In this document: piece after piece, positions 15,299 to 24,701 of the stretch
Layout: every line of letters starts with the position of its first letter
Position numbering within the stretch: the stretch's first letter is position 1
Assembly (NCBI GenBank): GCA_036556265.1
Contig: DATBJU010000169.1
Span: 1 to 32,885 of the forward strand
Direction of reading: 5' to 3'
Source: JAUSIF01 sp036556265
GTDB lineage: Bacteria; Pseudomonadota; Alphaproteobacteria; Rhizobiales; Xanthobacteraceae
DNA: 32,885 bases
The notes under the pieces: generated by a model
What the model was told of the DNA's origin: nothing
The model's database searches: none
Seen by the model: the letters and a program-made list of their open reading frames with translations, nothing else
Position numbers and translations under genes: made by a program

Positions 15299-16111
15299 TC
15301 AAATCTTTAGCGACTTGCAAGCGTCCGAGTTGATGAAGGTGAGATAGAGCTCGCGAGCGAATGACTCGTCGAAACGATCCATTCGCCGATAGAAGACGAC
15401 GACGCACAGGACGAGCAGGCCGAGCTGCAATACCCGCAAGCCGATCGAGGTCCGCGAAGCCTGCAGCAATTTCGCCCACCTCGGCCGCATCAACTGGCAC
15501 CAGATCAGGAACAGGACGCAAATCGCGAGCACGACGAACGCGCTAGTGACCTCCAGGTGAAGCGCATAGTCTCGCTGCAGTTGCTGCGTGCTTTCTGCCT
15601 TCCCTTGCGCACGCACGTCCGCATAGATCCGGCGCACCATGCCCCGCCACCTCGCTAGCGTGTCCGCCGGCACTGACTCGACCTCATCGACCAGAGGTTT
15701 CGGCGGAATACCGACTGTATCGCCTGACGAACTCACTGGGCCCGCATCGAGCAATTTCAGGTCGTCTTTCGTGACGCCGAAGTTCACCTTAATGCACGCG
15801 AACAATTTCTCACGGTCGTCCGCCGCCAGGATTCGACTATCTCCCTTGAACACCGAATTGGACGCGTAGGCGGATTCAGCACCTCGTATTGACTCGAGCA
15901 GGATCGTATCGCGCCCGAGCCCCTGCAGAAGATGTCCGAGCACGAACGAAACGATGACGAATGCGCCAAACCCGGCAAGATCGAAGGCGGAGCCGCTTGC
16001 CGGGCCGGTATGCTCACGAATCCAGGGAAACAGGAACATCAGCCCGAGCAACAACACCGAGCCGGGAATGACGAACGCAAAATATTGGTAGGCATCGAAT
16101 GAAAACGACAC
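15299..16111 (-). CDS. Unrecognised four-helix membrane protein with large internal soluble part
   Basis: 270 residues if started at GTG 16111 (VSFSFDAYQYFAF), with a G-rich stretch just upstream; a TTG at 16210 would add 33 residues of non-membrane sequence that run into anmK. Two hydrophobic helices lie near the N-terminus (FVIPGSVLLLGLMFLFP and FGAFVIVSFVLGHLLQGLG). A soluble segment of about 120 residues with DDREKLF and TKDDLKLLDAG follows, then two C-terminal helices (TSAFVVLAICVLFLIW, LQLGLLVLCVVVFY). The soluble part lies between helices 2 and 3 and probably faces the cytoplasm. No family is recognised. Composition is slightly less GC-rich than neighbouring genes. It lies between a hydrolase and anmK with no evident link to either. 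Confidence 0.7.
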   Translation of the reverse strand: MSFSFDAYQYFAFVIPGSVLLLGLMFLFPWIREHTGPASGSAFDLAGFGAFVIVSFVLGHLLQGLGRDTILLESIRGAESAYASNSVFKGDSRILAADDREKLFACIKVNFGVTKDDLKLLDAGPVSSSGDTVGIPPKPLVDEVESVPADTLARWRGMVRRIYADVRAQGKAESTQQLQRDYALHLEVTSAFVVLAICVLFLIWCQLMRPRWAKLLQASRTSIGLRVLQLGLLVLCVVVFYRRMDRFDESFARELYLTFINSDACKSLKI

Positions 16112-16206
16112 ACCGTGCCCCCGCGACCCGCGCACCCCAACAATCGCTTCGAAGATGCGCGCGTCCCTCGAACAACCCGAATTCTGCGCGTTGCGGTTGG
16201 CGGCCG

Positions 16207-17313
16207 TCAATCCGGACGCGACAACACGCCTCCGCGCATCGGCTCCGCGACGCCGGTGGTGGAGGGAAATGTAAGCGGCAGGCCCCGTAACGACCGCACG
16301 GCGAGATAGCCGAAAGCCTGTGCTTCAAGCGCGTCCGCCGACCAGCCGACGGCTTCGGCGACCAGAACCTGCGCGAGCAGGTTGGAGCGAAGCAATTTCA
16401 TCAGTGTGCGGTTGCGCGCGCCGCCGCCGCTAACGATCCAGGTCGCGGGCACGTTCGGCAAATGCCGCAGCGCCCGGCCGATCGAACCTGCGACGATCGC
16501 GGTGGCTGTCGCCACAGCGTCTTCAAGCTTCAGTGCATCCACGGGAAGCCGTGCGAATTTCGCACGGTCCAATGATTTTGGCGGCTTACGGGCGAAGAAG
16601 GGATCGGCCAGCGTCGCCTCAACGATCTCCCAGCGCGCGGCTCCCTGCGACGCGAGGATGCCGTCGCGATCGAAACGTTTCCCGGTCCGGGCGAACACGA
16701 TTTCGTCGATCGGCGCGTTTCCTGGCCCGGTATCGAATGCGACCGGATCGTCGTCGCCATCGATATAAGTGACGTTCGCGACGCCGCCGATATTCAGAAC
16801 CGCGATCGGATGGGGCTCTTCGAGGTTGCGGGCGAGCGCGCGGTGGTAGACGGGCACGAATGGCGCGCCTTCTCCTCCGGCTGCCATGTCGGCGGCGCGG
16901 AAGTCGTGGACGACGGGGATGCGAAGCTCGCGGGCAAGGGTTGCGCCCTCGCCGATCTGCACGGTCAATCGTGCTTCGGGGCGATGCAACACCGTCTGTC
17001 CATGGAAGCCGACGACATCGACCTTATTTCGCGCGATCCCGTGCTCGCGCAGGAAGGCCTCGACGGCCTGGAAGTGCGCGGCGGTGACCAGACGTTCCGC
17101 ATCGCGCACCGCGCCGGGCCGCTCGTCGCGAACCCTAATTCGCACGGCGGCCTGGATCGCCGATCGCAGGAGCTGCCGCTCCTCTTCTGCGTACGGCCGG
17201 TAGCCGGTGGGGCCAAGGCGCGCGATCGACTCGCCGTCGGTCTCGACCAGCGCGACGTCGATTCCGTCGAATGAGGTCCCGCTCATCAGGCCGATCGCCG
17301 TCAGCGCGCTCAT
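16207..17313 (-). CDS. anmK: Anhydro-N-acetylmuramic acid kinase
   Basis: 368 residues. AnmK phosphorylates and opens 1,6-anhydro-MurNAc from recycled murein, giving MurNAc-6-phosphate. Conserved segments in order: GLMSGTSFDGIDVALVE at the N-terminus (nucleotide loop), VGFHGQTVLHRP, VLNIGGVANVTYI, FDTGPGNAPIDE (catalytic Asp region) and IVSGGGARNRTLM. Length is normal for the family. AAGGAA lies upstream of the ATG. It is divergent from tyrS with 92 bases between starts, an arrangement I recall from other Rhizobiales. No murQ homolog is in view. Confidence 0.95.
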   Translation of the reverse strand: MSALTAIGLMSGTSFDGIDVALVETDGESIARLGPTGYRPYAEEERQLLRSAIQAAVRIRVRDERPGAVRDAERLVTAAHFQAVEAFLREHGIARNKVDVVGFHGQTVLHRPEARLTVQIGEGATLARELRIPVVHDFRAADMAAGGEGAPFVPVYHRALARNLEEPHPIAVLNIGGVANVTYIDGDDDPVAFDTGPGNAPIDEIVFARTGKRFDRDGILASQGAARWEIVEATLADPFFARKPPKSLDRAKFARLPVDALKLEDAVATATAIVAGSIGRALRHLPNVPATWIVSGGGARNRTLMKLLRSNLLAQVLVAEAVGWSADALEAQAFGYLAVRSLRGLPLTFPSTTGVAEPMRGGVLSRPD

Positions 17314-17405
17314 AGCGACCCAGTTCCTTTGAATCAGACGGCAGACCTGTTACACCAGCGGCCCGGCCGATGCGACGCCCGCGGCCGCTCCCACAAGAGT
17401 CTTCA

Positions 17406-18659
17406 ATGAGCGATTACAAGTCCGATTTCCTGCGCGTGCTTTCCAGCCGGGGCTTCATCCACCAAGTCTCCGAGCCGGATGACCTTGATGCATTGGCGAA
17501 ATCCGGCCGGATTACCGCCTATATCGGGTTCGACTGCACCGCGCCATCGCTGCACGTCGGCTCGCTGCTCCCGATCATGATGCTCTATTGGATGCAGCAG
17601 ACCGGACATCGGCCGATCGCGCTCATGGGCGGCGGCACTACGCGCGTCGGCGACCCCTCCGGAAAGGATGAGAGCCGCCAGCTCCTCACCGAAGCGCAAA
17701 TCGAGAAGAACCTGAAGGGCATCCGCGCGATCTTCTCCAAGTTCTTGAAGTTCGGCGAAGGGCCAAACGACGCCGTCATGGCGAACAATGCCGACTGGCT
17801 GAACACGCTGAACTACATCGACTTCCTCCGCGAGGTCGGCCGGCATTTCTCGATCAATCGCATGTTGACGTTCGACTCGGTCAAACTGCGGCTTGACCGC
17901 GAGCACGAGCTTTCTTTCCTCGAATTCAACTACATGATTCTACAGGCGTACGACTTCGTCGAGCTGCACCGCAGGCACGGATGCGTGCTGCAGATGGGCG
18001 GATCGGATCAATGGGGAAATATCGTCAATGGCATCGATCTCGGCCGTCGCATGCTCGGCGCGCAGTTGTTTGCTCTCACCTCGCCGCTCATCACGACCGC
18101 GTCGGGGGCGAAGATGGGCAAGACCGCGCAGGGGGCGATCTGGCTCGACGCCTCGATGATCAGTCCATACGATTACTGGCAGTTCTGGCGCAACACGGAA
18201 GACGCCGACGTCGAGCGGTTTCTGAAGCTTTTCACCGTTCTGCCGCTCGAGGAGATCTCGCGGCTCGCGTCGGTCAAAGGCGAAGAGATCAACGAAGCAA
18301 AGAAGGTGCTCGCGACCGAAGCCGCGGCACTGGTGCACGGGCGGCAGGCGGCTGAAAAAGCTGCTGAGACCGCGCGGGCGACGTTCGAGGAAGGGACTCT
18401 CTCACAAACACTGCCGCAAATTGAGATCCCGCGCGCCGATCTCGCCGCCGGCTACGGCGTGTTGACGGCGGCAGTAAAGGCCGGCTTCGTTCCCTCGACG
18501 AGCGAAGCGCGCCGCCAGGTCAAGGGCGGCGGCTTGAAGGTCAACGACGTCACCGTCGTCGATGAGAAACTGACGTTGTCGCAAAAGGACCTCACGCCGG
18601 AGGGCGTGATCAAGCTCTCACTCGGCAAGAAACGTCACGTATTGCTTCGGCCGGTGTGA
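17406..18659 (+). CDS. tyrS: Tyrosyl-tRNA synthetase
   Basis: 417 residues, class I aminoacyl-tRNA synthetase charging tRNA-Tyr. The HIGH-type motif is HVGS (50-53) and the KMSKS-type motif is KMGKT (236-240), both normal TyrRS variants. The tyrosine pocket region MGGSDQWGNI (197-206) is intact. The last 65 residues form an S4 RNA-binding domain (STSEARRQVKGGGLKVND). ATG at 17406 starts the family-like MSDYKSDFL; a 12-residue extension from 17370 is not needed. The gene converges on the AsmA-like gene, 24 bases apart. Confidence 0.97.
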   Translation: MSDYKSDFLRVLSSRGFIHQVSEPDDLDALAKSGRITAYIGFDCTAPSLHVGSLLPIMMLYWMQQTGHRPIALMGGGTTRVGDPSGKDESRQLLTEAQIEKNLKGIRAIFSKFLKFGEGPNDAVMANNADWLNTLNYIDFLREVGRHFSINRMLTFDSVKLRLDREHELSFLEFNYMILQAYDFVELHRRHGCVLQMGGSDQWGNIVNGIDLGRRMLGAQLFALTSPLITTASGAKMGKTAQGAIWLDASMISPYDYWQFWRNTEDADVERFLKLFTVLPLEEISRLASVKGEEINEAKKVLATEAAALVHGRQAAEKAAETARATFEEGTLSQTLPQIEIPRADLAAGYGVLTAAVKAGFVPSTSEARRQVKGGGLKVNDVTVVDEKLTLSQKDLTPEGVIKLSLGKKRHVLLRPV

Positions 18660-18683
18660 CTTCTTCGGCCGTCGTCTCGCACG

Positions 18684-21600
18684 CTAGCGATCGAGCGGGC
18701 CAGCCGTCGGGCCGGCCGCTGGCACTGCATCGGGCGCCGAGCGGAATTCGAACAGCTTGCGCAGGAAGCCGGGGGCCGCGGCCGACATCGGGTTGACGCG
18801 CAACGTCGGTCCGCTCGCGGGACCCACAACCTCAAACGTGATTGCGATCAGCCCCTCTTTCGGGCCTCCCAGGAACAGCCCGACGATCGGCAACTGTCCG
18901 AACAGATTGTTGAGACCGAATGCCGGCACATACGTGCCGCGCAGGTGCACGCGATCGCCGGCGAAGTCCAGCACACCGTCGACGGTCGCGCCAATGGACG
19001 GGCCGAAGATCACTGCCTCGCGGATATTGAAGCGGCCCGGCGTGCGGTTGAAATCGACCTGCATGCGGAGAAAGGCGACGCCTTGCGCCGATGGCCGTGG
19101 CCCGCGCGGCTCGTTGGGATCAGGCGGCGCCGCCGCCTGCATGCGATCGAGCGCAGGCTCGCCGCGAATCGTGAATTCCTTGAGATGGATCGTCCCCTCC
19201 TGCGGGGCGCCATCCGGCCGCGGCGGTTCGATTACGATTTGCGCCTCGCCGCCATAAACGCGGCCATAGAAATCGGCAAAGCGGAAGAGTGCGCCGGCGT
19301 CGCCGGTCGTCAGATAGATGATCGGCCGGTTGCCGTCGCGCAGGCGAAGCTCACCAACCATGCTGGCGTCCCGGCCAACCTTGCCGACGAGCGAGAAATT
19401 CCGGATCTCGCCGTTGCGCCGCAGAATCCTCATGTCGACTTGCCGCGCGACCTCGCCGTTGTGGCCCGTCGCGGCACCCAGACGCAACTCGAGATCGAGA
19501 TCGCGCGGACGCTGTTGGCGGCTGGTTGAAACCTGCGCGGGCCCCTCCGTCAGTCCGCGGATCGCGCCGCGCGCATCGAGTACGTCGCCGCGCACGGTCA
19601 CGCGCAAGGCGCCGTCAGGAGCGCGATCCGCGCGCAAGCTCGCCTTGTCGCCATCGGAGAGATTGAAGATCGGCAGATTGGCCGACACGAACGCGCCCTC
19701 TTTGTCGAGCTCGAGGGAGCCCTTGAAAGTGGCACCCGAGCCCGTGACGGACAGGTCCTCGAGCTTGACCACATTGTCGCGTTCAATCACACGGAACGTG
19801 GCCCGCGCCGCGCGGCCCGCCGGCTTCTGCCAACCGGGCACAAGGTCGCTGATCTTCGCGTTGGTGAGGTCGGTTTCAACGTCGATCCGGTTTTCGCGCT
19901 CGTTGATCAGACCCTGTACCTGCAGCTTGATCTGACCGAGAAGCCAAGGTGCGAGATCGACCCCGATCCGCGCACGTACGGTGTCGTCAACCGCGGCAGA
20001 CATGCGAAAATCGGCCTCGTTCTTCGCTTTAACCTTGCGGTACTCGAAGCTTGCCGGGGCGCCGGCGATCTTGCCGTCGCCCTTGACCTGCACTGCGGCG
20101 CCGGTGACCGATACCTTCGCGTTGATGCCTTCCACCCGCTGACCGCGCACGATCCCGTCCGCGCTGAAGTCCTTCACGTCGCCCTCAGCAAGATAGGAGA
20201 CTTCATCGCCGCGTATCTCCTGTCGGAATATGAGGTCGAGCTTCACACTGCCGACGGCCGTACCTTTCGCCGTCGCGGGATCGATCGTGAATCCCGCCTC
20301 GCCGCGCAGGAATTCGGTGCCGGCGATTTCCGCCACCGCGTCAGCTGCACCGTCGAAGCGGAAGCGGATCGTCCCATTCGGGTTTGGCGGCACATGATCG
20401 GGCACCTCGAGCACGGCATCGGACAACGTAATCCTTCGGCCGAGCGGCGTTTCGATCGCCCCCTTGGCGAGGCGTACGCGCGCAGTCTTGCCGGTGACGA
20501 CCGCCGTCACTTGCGCGTCGCGCACAATGGGAAGCGCGGCCGCAGGCCGAAATACAGCGTTCGAGCCGGTCATTTCGAGGCGTACTGCGGAATCGGGAAG
20601 CTCGACGCCGGCCTTGCCGATGGCGTCGAGCGGGATGTTGAGTGCGATCAAGATACGATCGATCATTCCCTGCTCGATGCGTTCGACAGCCCAACCGCGG
20701 GTTCCGCGCGCGATCACGACGGGCCAAAGCCGTTTTGCCGCCGAGACCGGCACTTGCGACGCGGCAATTCCGAGCGCGAGCATCGGCTTCGATCCGAACG
20801 TGAGCGAGCCGGAGAACGCACCGCCGGTCATGGCACCGGCAAGTGTGCCCTGCTGAATGATCAGACGCTGTTGGACCGGGTCGTAGACGCCGCGCGCAGT
20901 GAGCTGATCGAGTACGAGCGGCGCTTCTCCGCTGCGGCTGCTGGAGAGCGCCACCATTCCCTGCGAAATCCGCACCGGCCAGTTGCGATCGCCGCCTTTG
21001 GGCGCCTCCACGATTGCGGACGCGGCAAACCGGTTGCCGCCGGCCTGAACGATGATCGGCTCGAAGATCGTCGCTTTAAGGCCGGGATCAAAGCGCGCCT
21101 GCACCTGGATCTCGTCAACGCGCACACGGACCTCAGGGTCGCTTGCGCTGCCGACAATGCCTGCGCCCGCGCTTGCACGGAAAAATGCCGAGACGAGTCG
21201 CCCGTCGCGGGCGATCTGCGCCCGCAGGATTCCGGAGAGGCCGCTCTCCGCGAGGAAATCCGCGTCGACGAGACCGGCAGCGAGCATGATGTCGCCCGGC
21301 GCGAGATTGTTCGCGACCACGTCGATTGCGCGAATATCATCCTGCACCGGCGCGATTGTTGCGGTCAAACCCCATTTCTGGTTCGTCCCGCTCGACGTCA
21401 GATTGAACAGCAGGCCGCCTTCGGCGGGGCGCGCAAGCTGGATGTTGATGTCCTGGAAGCTCCACTTTCGTCCGTTGTCCTCGTCCTCGACGATAAGCGT
21501 TCCTTGTTTCAACCCGATTTGCGAGAGCGCGACGCCGTCGAGACCGCCCTTTTCAAAACTGTCGAGCCAACGGACGAGCTCGGGATAGTGGAACGGCTCA

Positions 21601-22262
21601 GCGACAACAACGGGCGTGCTGCGCGGTTGGGTCTTGGGTGATGTCCTGCCCGAGTGCACGGGGCTCGACACTTCGCCGAACGCGTCCGCGGTGGTTATCG
21701 GCGTTGCGTCTCGGCCGGCGGTGATTGCAACGCGACCGTCGGCGCCGACGCGTATCGTTGTCTCCGCGCCCACCAGGTCGATACGGCGCGCGCGGAACGT
21801 GCCCATCAGCAAGCTCGCACCGTCGAGTCCGACCTCGGCGCTCGGCGCGCTCGCGATCACCTTGCCGCCAGGACCGTAGACGCGAATGCGCTGCACGCGC
21901 AGCACCGGAGCGCCGGTCGAATCGTGATCGAGTCGCGTATATCCGATATCGACCTTGTGACCGGGACCGAGCTGGCGCTCCAGCGCGGAGGCGACCCACG
22001 GGCTCGCAACATCGAACGGGAAGAAGCCGCGAACCAGCAGGACGTAGACAAATCCCAGCGCGAGAACGCCGAGACAGATGATCTTGGCTCGCGAGATTCT
22101 TCCGTAACGGGTGCGAAACAGGGCCTGTCCGACTTGAGCCAGAACGCCCCGGCGGCGCGAATGATATTGAATTTGATGACGAACAAAGGCCGGCCGGTGG
22201 TGCGACGGATGTCCGTGCACAGACTGGCCCCGGTGCGGACCGTGTGGGTGCGTTGAATGCAT
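18684..22262 (-). CDS. AsmA-like / YhdP-type large envelope protein (DUF3971)
   Basis: 1192 residues. The N-terminus is cytoplasmic and His/Arg-rich (HPHGPHRGQSVHGHPSHH). One transmembrane helix at about 60-78 (IICLGVLALGFVYVLLVRG) is followed by a very long periplasmic part rich in beta strands. The C-terminal region (FGPSIGATVDGVLDFAGDRV, GTYVPAFGLNNLFGQLPI, then LGGPKEGLIAITFEVVGP) matches the AsmA-like C-terminal domain of alphaproteobacterial DUF3971 proteins. Relatives such as YhdP and TamB form bridge-like lipid conduits between inner and outer membranes; a phospholipid-transport role here is inference. ATG at 22262 is used, since the track-length start 6 bases earlier is TTG. Proline-rich end after residue 1170. 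It is divergent from the peroxiredoxin gene. Confidence 0.88.
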   Translation of the reverse strand: MHSTHPHGPHRGQSVHGHPSHHRPAFVRHQIQYHSRRRGVLAQVGQALFRTRYGRISRAKIICLGVLALGFVYVLLVRGFFPFDVASPWVASALERQLGPGHKVDIGYTRLDHDSTGAPVLRVQRIRVYGPGGKVIASAPSAEVGLDGASLLMGTFRARRIDLVGAETTIRVGADGRVAITAGRDATPITTADAFGEVSSPVHSGRTSPKTQPRSTPVVVAEPFHYPELVRWLDSFEKGGLDGVALSQIGLKQGTLIVEDEDNGRKWSFQDINIQLARPAEGGLLFNLTSSGTNQKWGLTATIAPVQDDIRAIDVVANNLAPGDIMLAAGLVDADFLAESGLSGILRAQIARDGRLVSAFFRASAGAGIVGSASDPEVRVRVDEIQVQARFDPGLKATIFEPIIVQAGGNRFAASAIVEAPKGGDRNWPVRISQGMVALSSSRSGEAPLVLDQLTARGVYDPVQQRLIIQQGTLAGAMTGGAFSGSLTFGSKPMLALGIAASQVPVSAAKRLWPVVIARGTRGWAVERIEQGMIDRILIALNIPLDAIGKAGVELPDSAVRLEMTGSNAVFRPAAALPIVRDAQVTAVVTGKTARVRLAKGAIETPLGRRITLSDAVLEVPDHVPPNPNGTIRFRFDGAADAVAEIAGTEFLRGEAGFTIDPATAKGTAVGSVKLDLIFRQEIRGDEVSYLAEGDVKDFSADGIVRGQRVEGINAKVSVTGAAVQVKGDGKIAGAPASFEYRKVKAKNEADFRMSAAVDDTVRARIGVDLAPWLLGQIKLQVQGLINERENRIDVETDLTNAKISDLVPGWQKPAGRAARATFRVIERDNVVKLEDLSVTGSGATFKGSLELDKEGAFVSANLPIFNLSDGDKASLRADRAPDGALRVTVRGDVLDARGAIRGLTEGPAQVSTSRQQRPRDLDLELRLGAATGHNGEVARQVDMRILRRNGEIRNFSLVGKVGRDASMVGELRLRDGNRPIIYLTTGDAGALFRFADFYGRVYGGEAQIVIEPPRPDGAPQEGTIHLKEFTIRGEPALDRMQAAAPPDPNEPRGPRPSAQGVAFLRMQVDFNRTPGRFNIREAVIFGPSIGATVDGVLDFAGDRVHLRGTYVPAFGLNNLFGQLPIVGLFLGGPKEGLIAITFEVVGPASGPTLRVNPMSAAAPGFLRKLFEFRSAPDAVPAAGPTAGPLDR

Positions 22263-22384
22263 CGGCAATGGCGCCTTGGGCCGTCCCCTCGTCCCCCGGT
22301 AGGCTGGCGCTACGCGCAGTCTGTATTACGCCGGCACGCTCGATCCGCCCCTCGGCGAACCACTTATGACTTCAGCACATTCAG

Positions 22385-22402
22385 CTTAGCATCAACTTAG
22401 CA
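22385..22402 (+). promoter_or_regulatory. Direct repeat upstream of the peroxiredoxin gene
   Basis: Two copies of CTTAGCA at 22385-22391 and 22396-22402, start-to-start 11 bases, about one helical turn, ending 32 bases before the ATG at 22435. The spacing suits a tandem regulator site near the promoter, but no known regulator was matched. Confidence 0.3.
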
Positions 22403-22434
22403 AAGGCTATGAAAAGGCGTCGAAAGGAAGGCAG

Positions 22435-22905
22435 ATGAAGGGGATGGCCCAGGTCGGCGAGCTCGCGCCGGATTTCACCCTGGAGGCCGCGGGCGGCGGC
22501 GAGGTGTCGCTAAAGGGCCTTCGGGGCCGGAAAGTGGTGCTTTTCTTCTACCCCAAGGCCGACACGCCGGGCTGCACCCGCGAGGCAATAGATTTCAACC
22601 GGTTACGAACGGACTTTGAGAAGGCCGGGACGACCATCCTCGGCGTGTCTGCCGACCCGGTGAAGGCGAACGACAAATTCAGGGCAAAATACCGCATGTC
22701 CGTGCCGCTCGCCTCCGACCCCGCCCACGCGATGCTCAAGGCGTACGGGGTCTGGGGCGAGAAGAGCATGTGGGGCCGAAAATACATGGGGATCACCCGG
22801 ACCACAGTCCTGATCGGGCCCGATGGGCGAGTCGCCAGGGTTTGGTCTGGCGTGAAGGTCGGCGGACACGCCGAGGAGGTTCTGGCGGCGGCGCGTGCGC
22901 TCTAG
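22435..22905 (+). CDS. bcp: PrxQ/Bcp-type peroxiredoxin, one-cysteine variant
   Basis: 156 residues, thioredoxin-fold thiol peroxidase of the BCP/PrxQ class, reducing hydroperoxides in the cytoplasm. The peroxidatic Cys47 is in FFYPKADTPGCTREAIDF. In two-cysteine BCPs the resolving Cys lies five residues later; here that position is Ile52, and no other Cys is present, so a partner thiol must resolve the sulfenic acid. Downstream features fit the family: GVSADPVKANDKF and TTVLIGPDGRVARVW. AAGGAAGG lies about 5 bases before the ATG. The M23 peptidase gene follows 83 bases downstream in the same direction. Confidence 0.93.
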   Translation: MKGMAQVGELAPDFTLEAAGGGEVSLKGLRGRKVVLFFYPKADTPGCTREAIDFNRLRTDFEKAGTTILGVSADPVKANDKFRAKYRMSVPLASDPAHAMLKAYGVWGEKSMWGRKYMGITRTTVLIGPDGRVARVWSGVKVGGHAEEVLAAARAL

Positions 22906-22988
22906 CGGGCGCCCCGTTCAATCAGCGTTAACCATACCGGGCCATTCATTGGGCTGTTGCGCCGGGCGTACCGGCGGCACGAGGTCCG

Positions 22989-24272
22989 ATGTACCGCCAG
23001 GATTCCGGGTTTGCTCGGCATCGCGCCGATGGCCCAGATCATCACAGCGACCGCGCCGCCCGGTCACGGCGCAACGGGAAGGTCGCGACGCTGTGCACGA
23101 TTGTGCTGCTCGCGTCCTGGGCCGGTGCGGCGACCCTCTACATCCTGTTTCGCGACGACGCGCTGAAAGCAATCGTCGCGCGTCAAATTGCGATCACGCG
23201 CTCCTACGAGTCGCAGGCGACGCAGCTGCACACGGAGATCGACCGGTTGCGTTCGCTTAAGTTGATCGACCAGGAACGCGTCGAGCGTGCCCTCGCCGAA
23301 CTCACGCGGCGGCAGAACACACTCGAGGCGCGCCAGTCGGCGTTGCCGACCGTCGGCGCAAGACCGTCCAGCCGCGAGGCCACGGCCGAGATCACAGGTG
23401 CAATACCCGCCCCGCGCATGCCCTCGCCCGCTTCCGCACCAAAGCCTTCGCCACTCTCCGATACGATTCTGGTCGTGCCGCCGAGCGATCGCACAGCACG
23501 GCTTGAGTCCCGTCCGCTGCCGCCGCTCGGGAGTCGAACCGATTTCGGCCAGATTGAAAGTGCGACCGACGTGCGGGTAGGAAATCTGGCGCGCGAGCTC
23601 GCGCAACTCGAAGTCGCGCAAAACCGCGCGCTGAACGAAGCCGAAGAAACATACGACGGTCGCGAGCGGCGCATGCGCCGCGCATTCGCCGACCTCGGTC
23701 TGAAGACCGCGCGCAGTCGCGGTACGGCCAAAGCAGCATCCGGAGGGCCATTCCTGCCCTGGTCGCGTCCGCCGGAAGATCCGTTCGCGCGTCAATTGTA
23801 TCGGATCAGACTCGCGGCACGCGCCGTCGAGGCTCTTCAGCGCGAGCTCGCGACGGTGCCCGTGATTCGTCCGACGACAGGGGCGACCGACGTGACCAGT
23901 CCGTTTGGTGTCCGCCTGGATCCCTTTGTGCGGCAGCTCGCCCTTCACACGGGTGTCGACTTCCGCGGCGAGCCGGGCGAGCCGGTGCGGGCGGCCGCAT
24001 CCGGCAAGGTGGCGCAAGCGGAACGTAACGGGGGATACGGATTGATGGTGGAGGTGGATCACGGAAACGGGATCACTACACGCTACGCGCATCTGTCCGC
24101 GATTTTGGTGAGTGAGGGCTCGATCGTCGACGCGGGTACGGTCATTGGCCGAATTGGCACCACGGGCCGCTCGACAGGGCCGCATCTCCATTACGAAGTG
24201 CGTGTGAACGGCGAAGCCGTCGATCCGCAGCGGTTCCTGCGCGCCGGATTGGGGCTCGATGCCATTCAATAG
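22989..24272 (+). CDS. M23-family murein endopeptidase with N-terminal membrane anchor
   Basis: 427 residues. A basic N-terminal cytoplasmic stretch of about 30 residues precedes one transmembrane helix (32-54, TIVLLASWAGAATLYILF). A coiled-coil region (about 70-115) and a Pro/Ser-rich linker (about 120-185) follow, then a second helical section. The LytM/M23 zinc peptidase domain at the C-terminus has all ligands: His320 and Asp324 (LHTGVDF), His368 (RYAHLS) and His399/His401 (TGPHLHYEV), so it looks catalytically competent. It would cut peptide cross-bridges of murein in the periplasm. The coiled coil suggests self-association or control by a partner, as in divisome-linked M23 proteins. AGG precedes the ATG. 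Confidence 0.93.
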   Translation: MYRQDSGFARHRADGPDHHSDRAARSRRNGKVATLCTIVLLASWAGAATLYILFRDDALKAIVARQIAITRSYESQATQLHTEIDRLRSLKLIDQERVERALAELTRRQNTLEARQSALPTVGARPSSREATAEITGAIPAPRMPSPASAPKPSPLSDTILVVPPSDRTARLESRPLPPLGSRTDFGQIESATDVRVGNLARELAQLEVAQNRALNEAEETYDGRERRMRRAFADLGLKTARSRGTAKAASGGPFLPWSRPPEDPFARQLYRIRLAARAVEALQRELATVPVIRPTTGATDVTSPFGVRLDPFVRQLALHTGVDFRGEPGEPVRAAASGKVAQAERNGGYGLMVEVDHGNGITTRYAHLSAILVSEGSIVDAGTVIGRIGTTGRSTGPHLHYEVRVNGEAVDPQRFLRAGLGLDAIQ

Positions 24273-24410
24273 AAATTCACGAGTCTTTTCGGCCCGTTGC
24301 TCGGCGTTCCGCAGCTTCTGACTCAAGTCATTCAGAATTCGATTCAAGCCACCTGAGCTCCGCCCGCCGCAAGACGCACGGGTGCCCTTCACCAATCGGC
24401 CGGTTCCGGC

Positions 24411-24665
24411 TCAGGCGGCCCGCTTCCAATCGATCACGGAAGCAAGCCACGCGCCCGCTTCCTGGTCGAAACGGATCCGGTAGGCGGTCCATCCCTTTTC
24501 CAGGAGCTTGAGCGCGATTTGCACGGGTTCCTCGTCGGCGGGCGCGGAAAAACCGGCCCGGTGCCGACCCTTGGCCGTGTCCAATAGAACGGGAAAGCGA
24601 CGCTGACGCATGGTCTCCACATTACTGACGGACGCAATATGGGGATCGGCCAAACTAAGTTCCAT
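24411..24665 (-). CDS. Small conserved-looking hypothetical protein
   Basis: 84 residues, no signal peptide or membrane segment. It reads as a compact alpha/beta protein: RRFPVLLDTAKGRHRAGFSAPADEEP, then ALKLLEKGWTAYRIRFDQEAGAWLASVIDW. The regular alternation of hydrophobic strands with charged turns supports coding. The ATG at 24665 has no clear ribosome site, so the true start could be elsewhere. Proteins of this look occur in Bradyrhizobium-type genomes from memory, without a known role. It follows the 210-residue membrane-anchored gene at 24702 in the same direction, 36 bases away, so the two may be co-transcribed. Confidence 0.6.
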   Translation of the reverse strand: MELSLADPHIASVSNVETMRQRRFPVLLDTAKGRHRAGFSAPADEEPVQIALKLLEKGWTAYRIRFDQEAGAWLASVIDWKRAA

Positions 24666-24701
24666 CAGGAATTGGCGAGTAAGCCGAGTATCCCACGCCC
24701 G

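Noticed and set aside
20394..21641. A 415-codon plus-strand open frame inside the AsmA-like gene
   Set aside because: Antisense shadow; no ribosome site and no family pattern.
23064..24395. A 443-codon minus-strand open frame opposite the M23 peptidase
   Set aside because: The composition is that of a shadow frame in GC-rich DNA, while the plus strand has complete zinc ligands.
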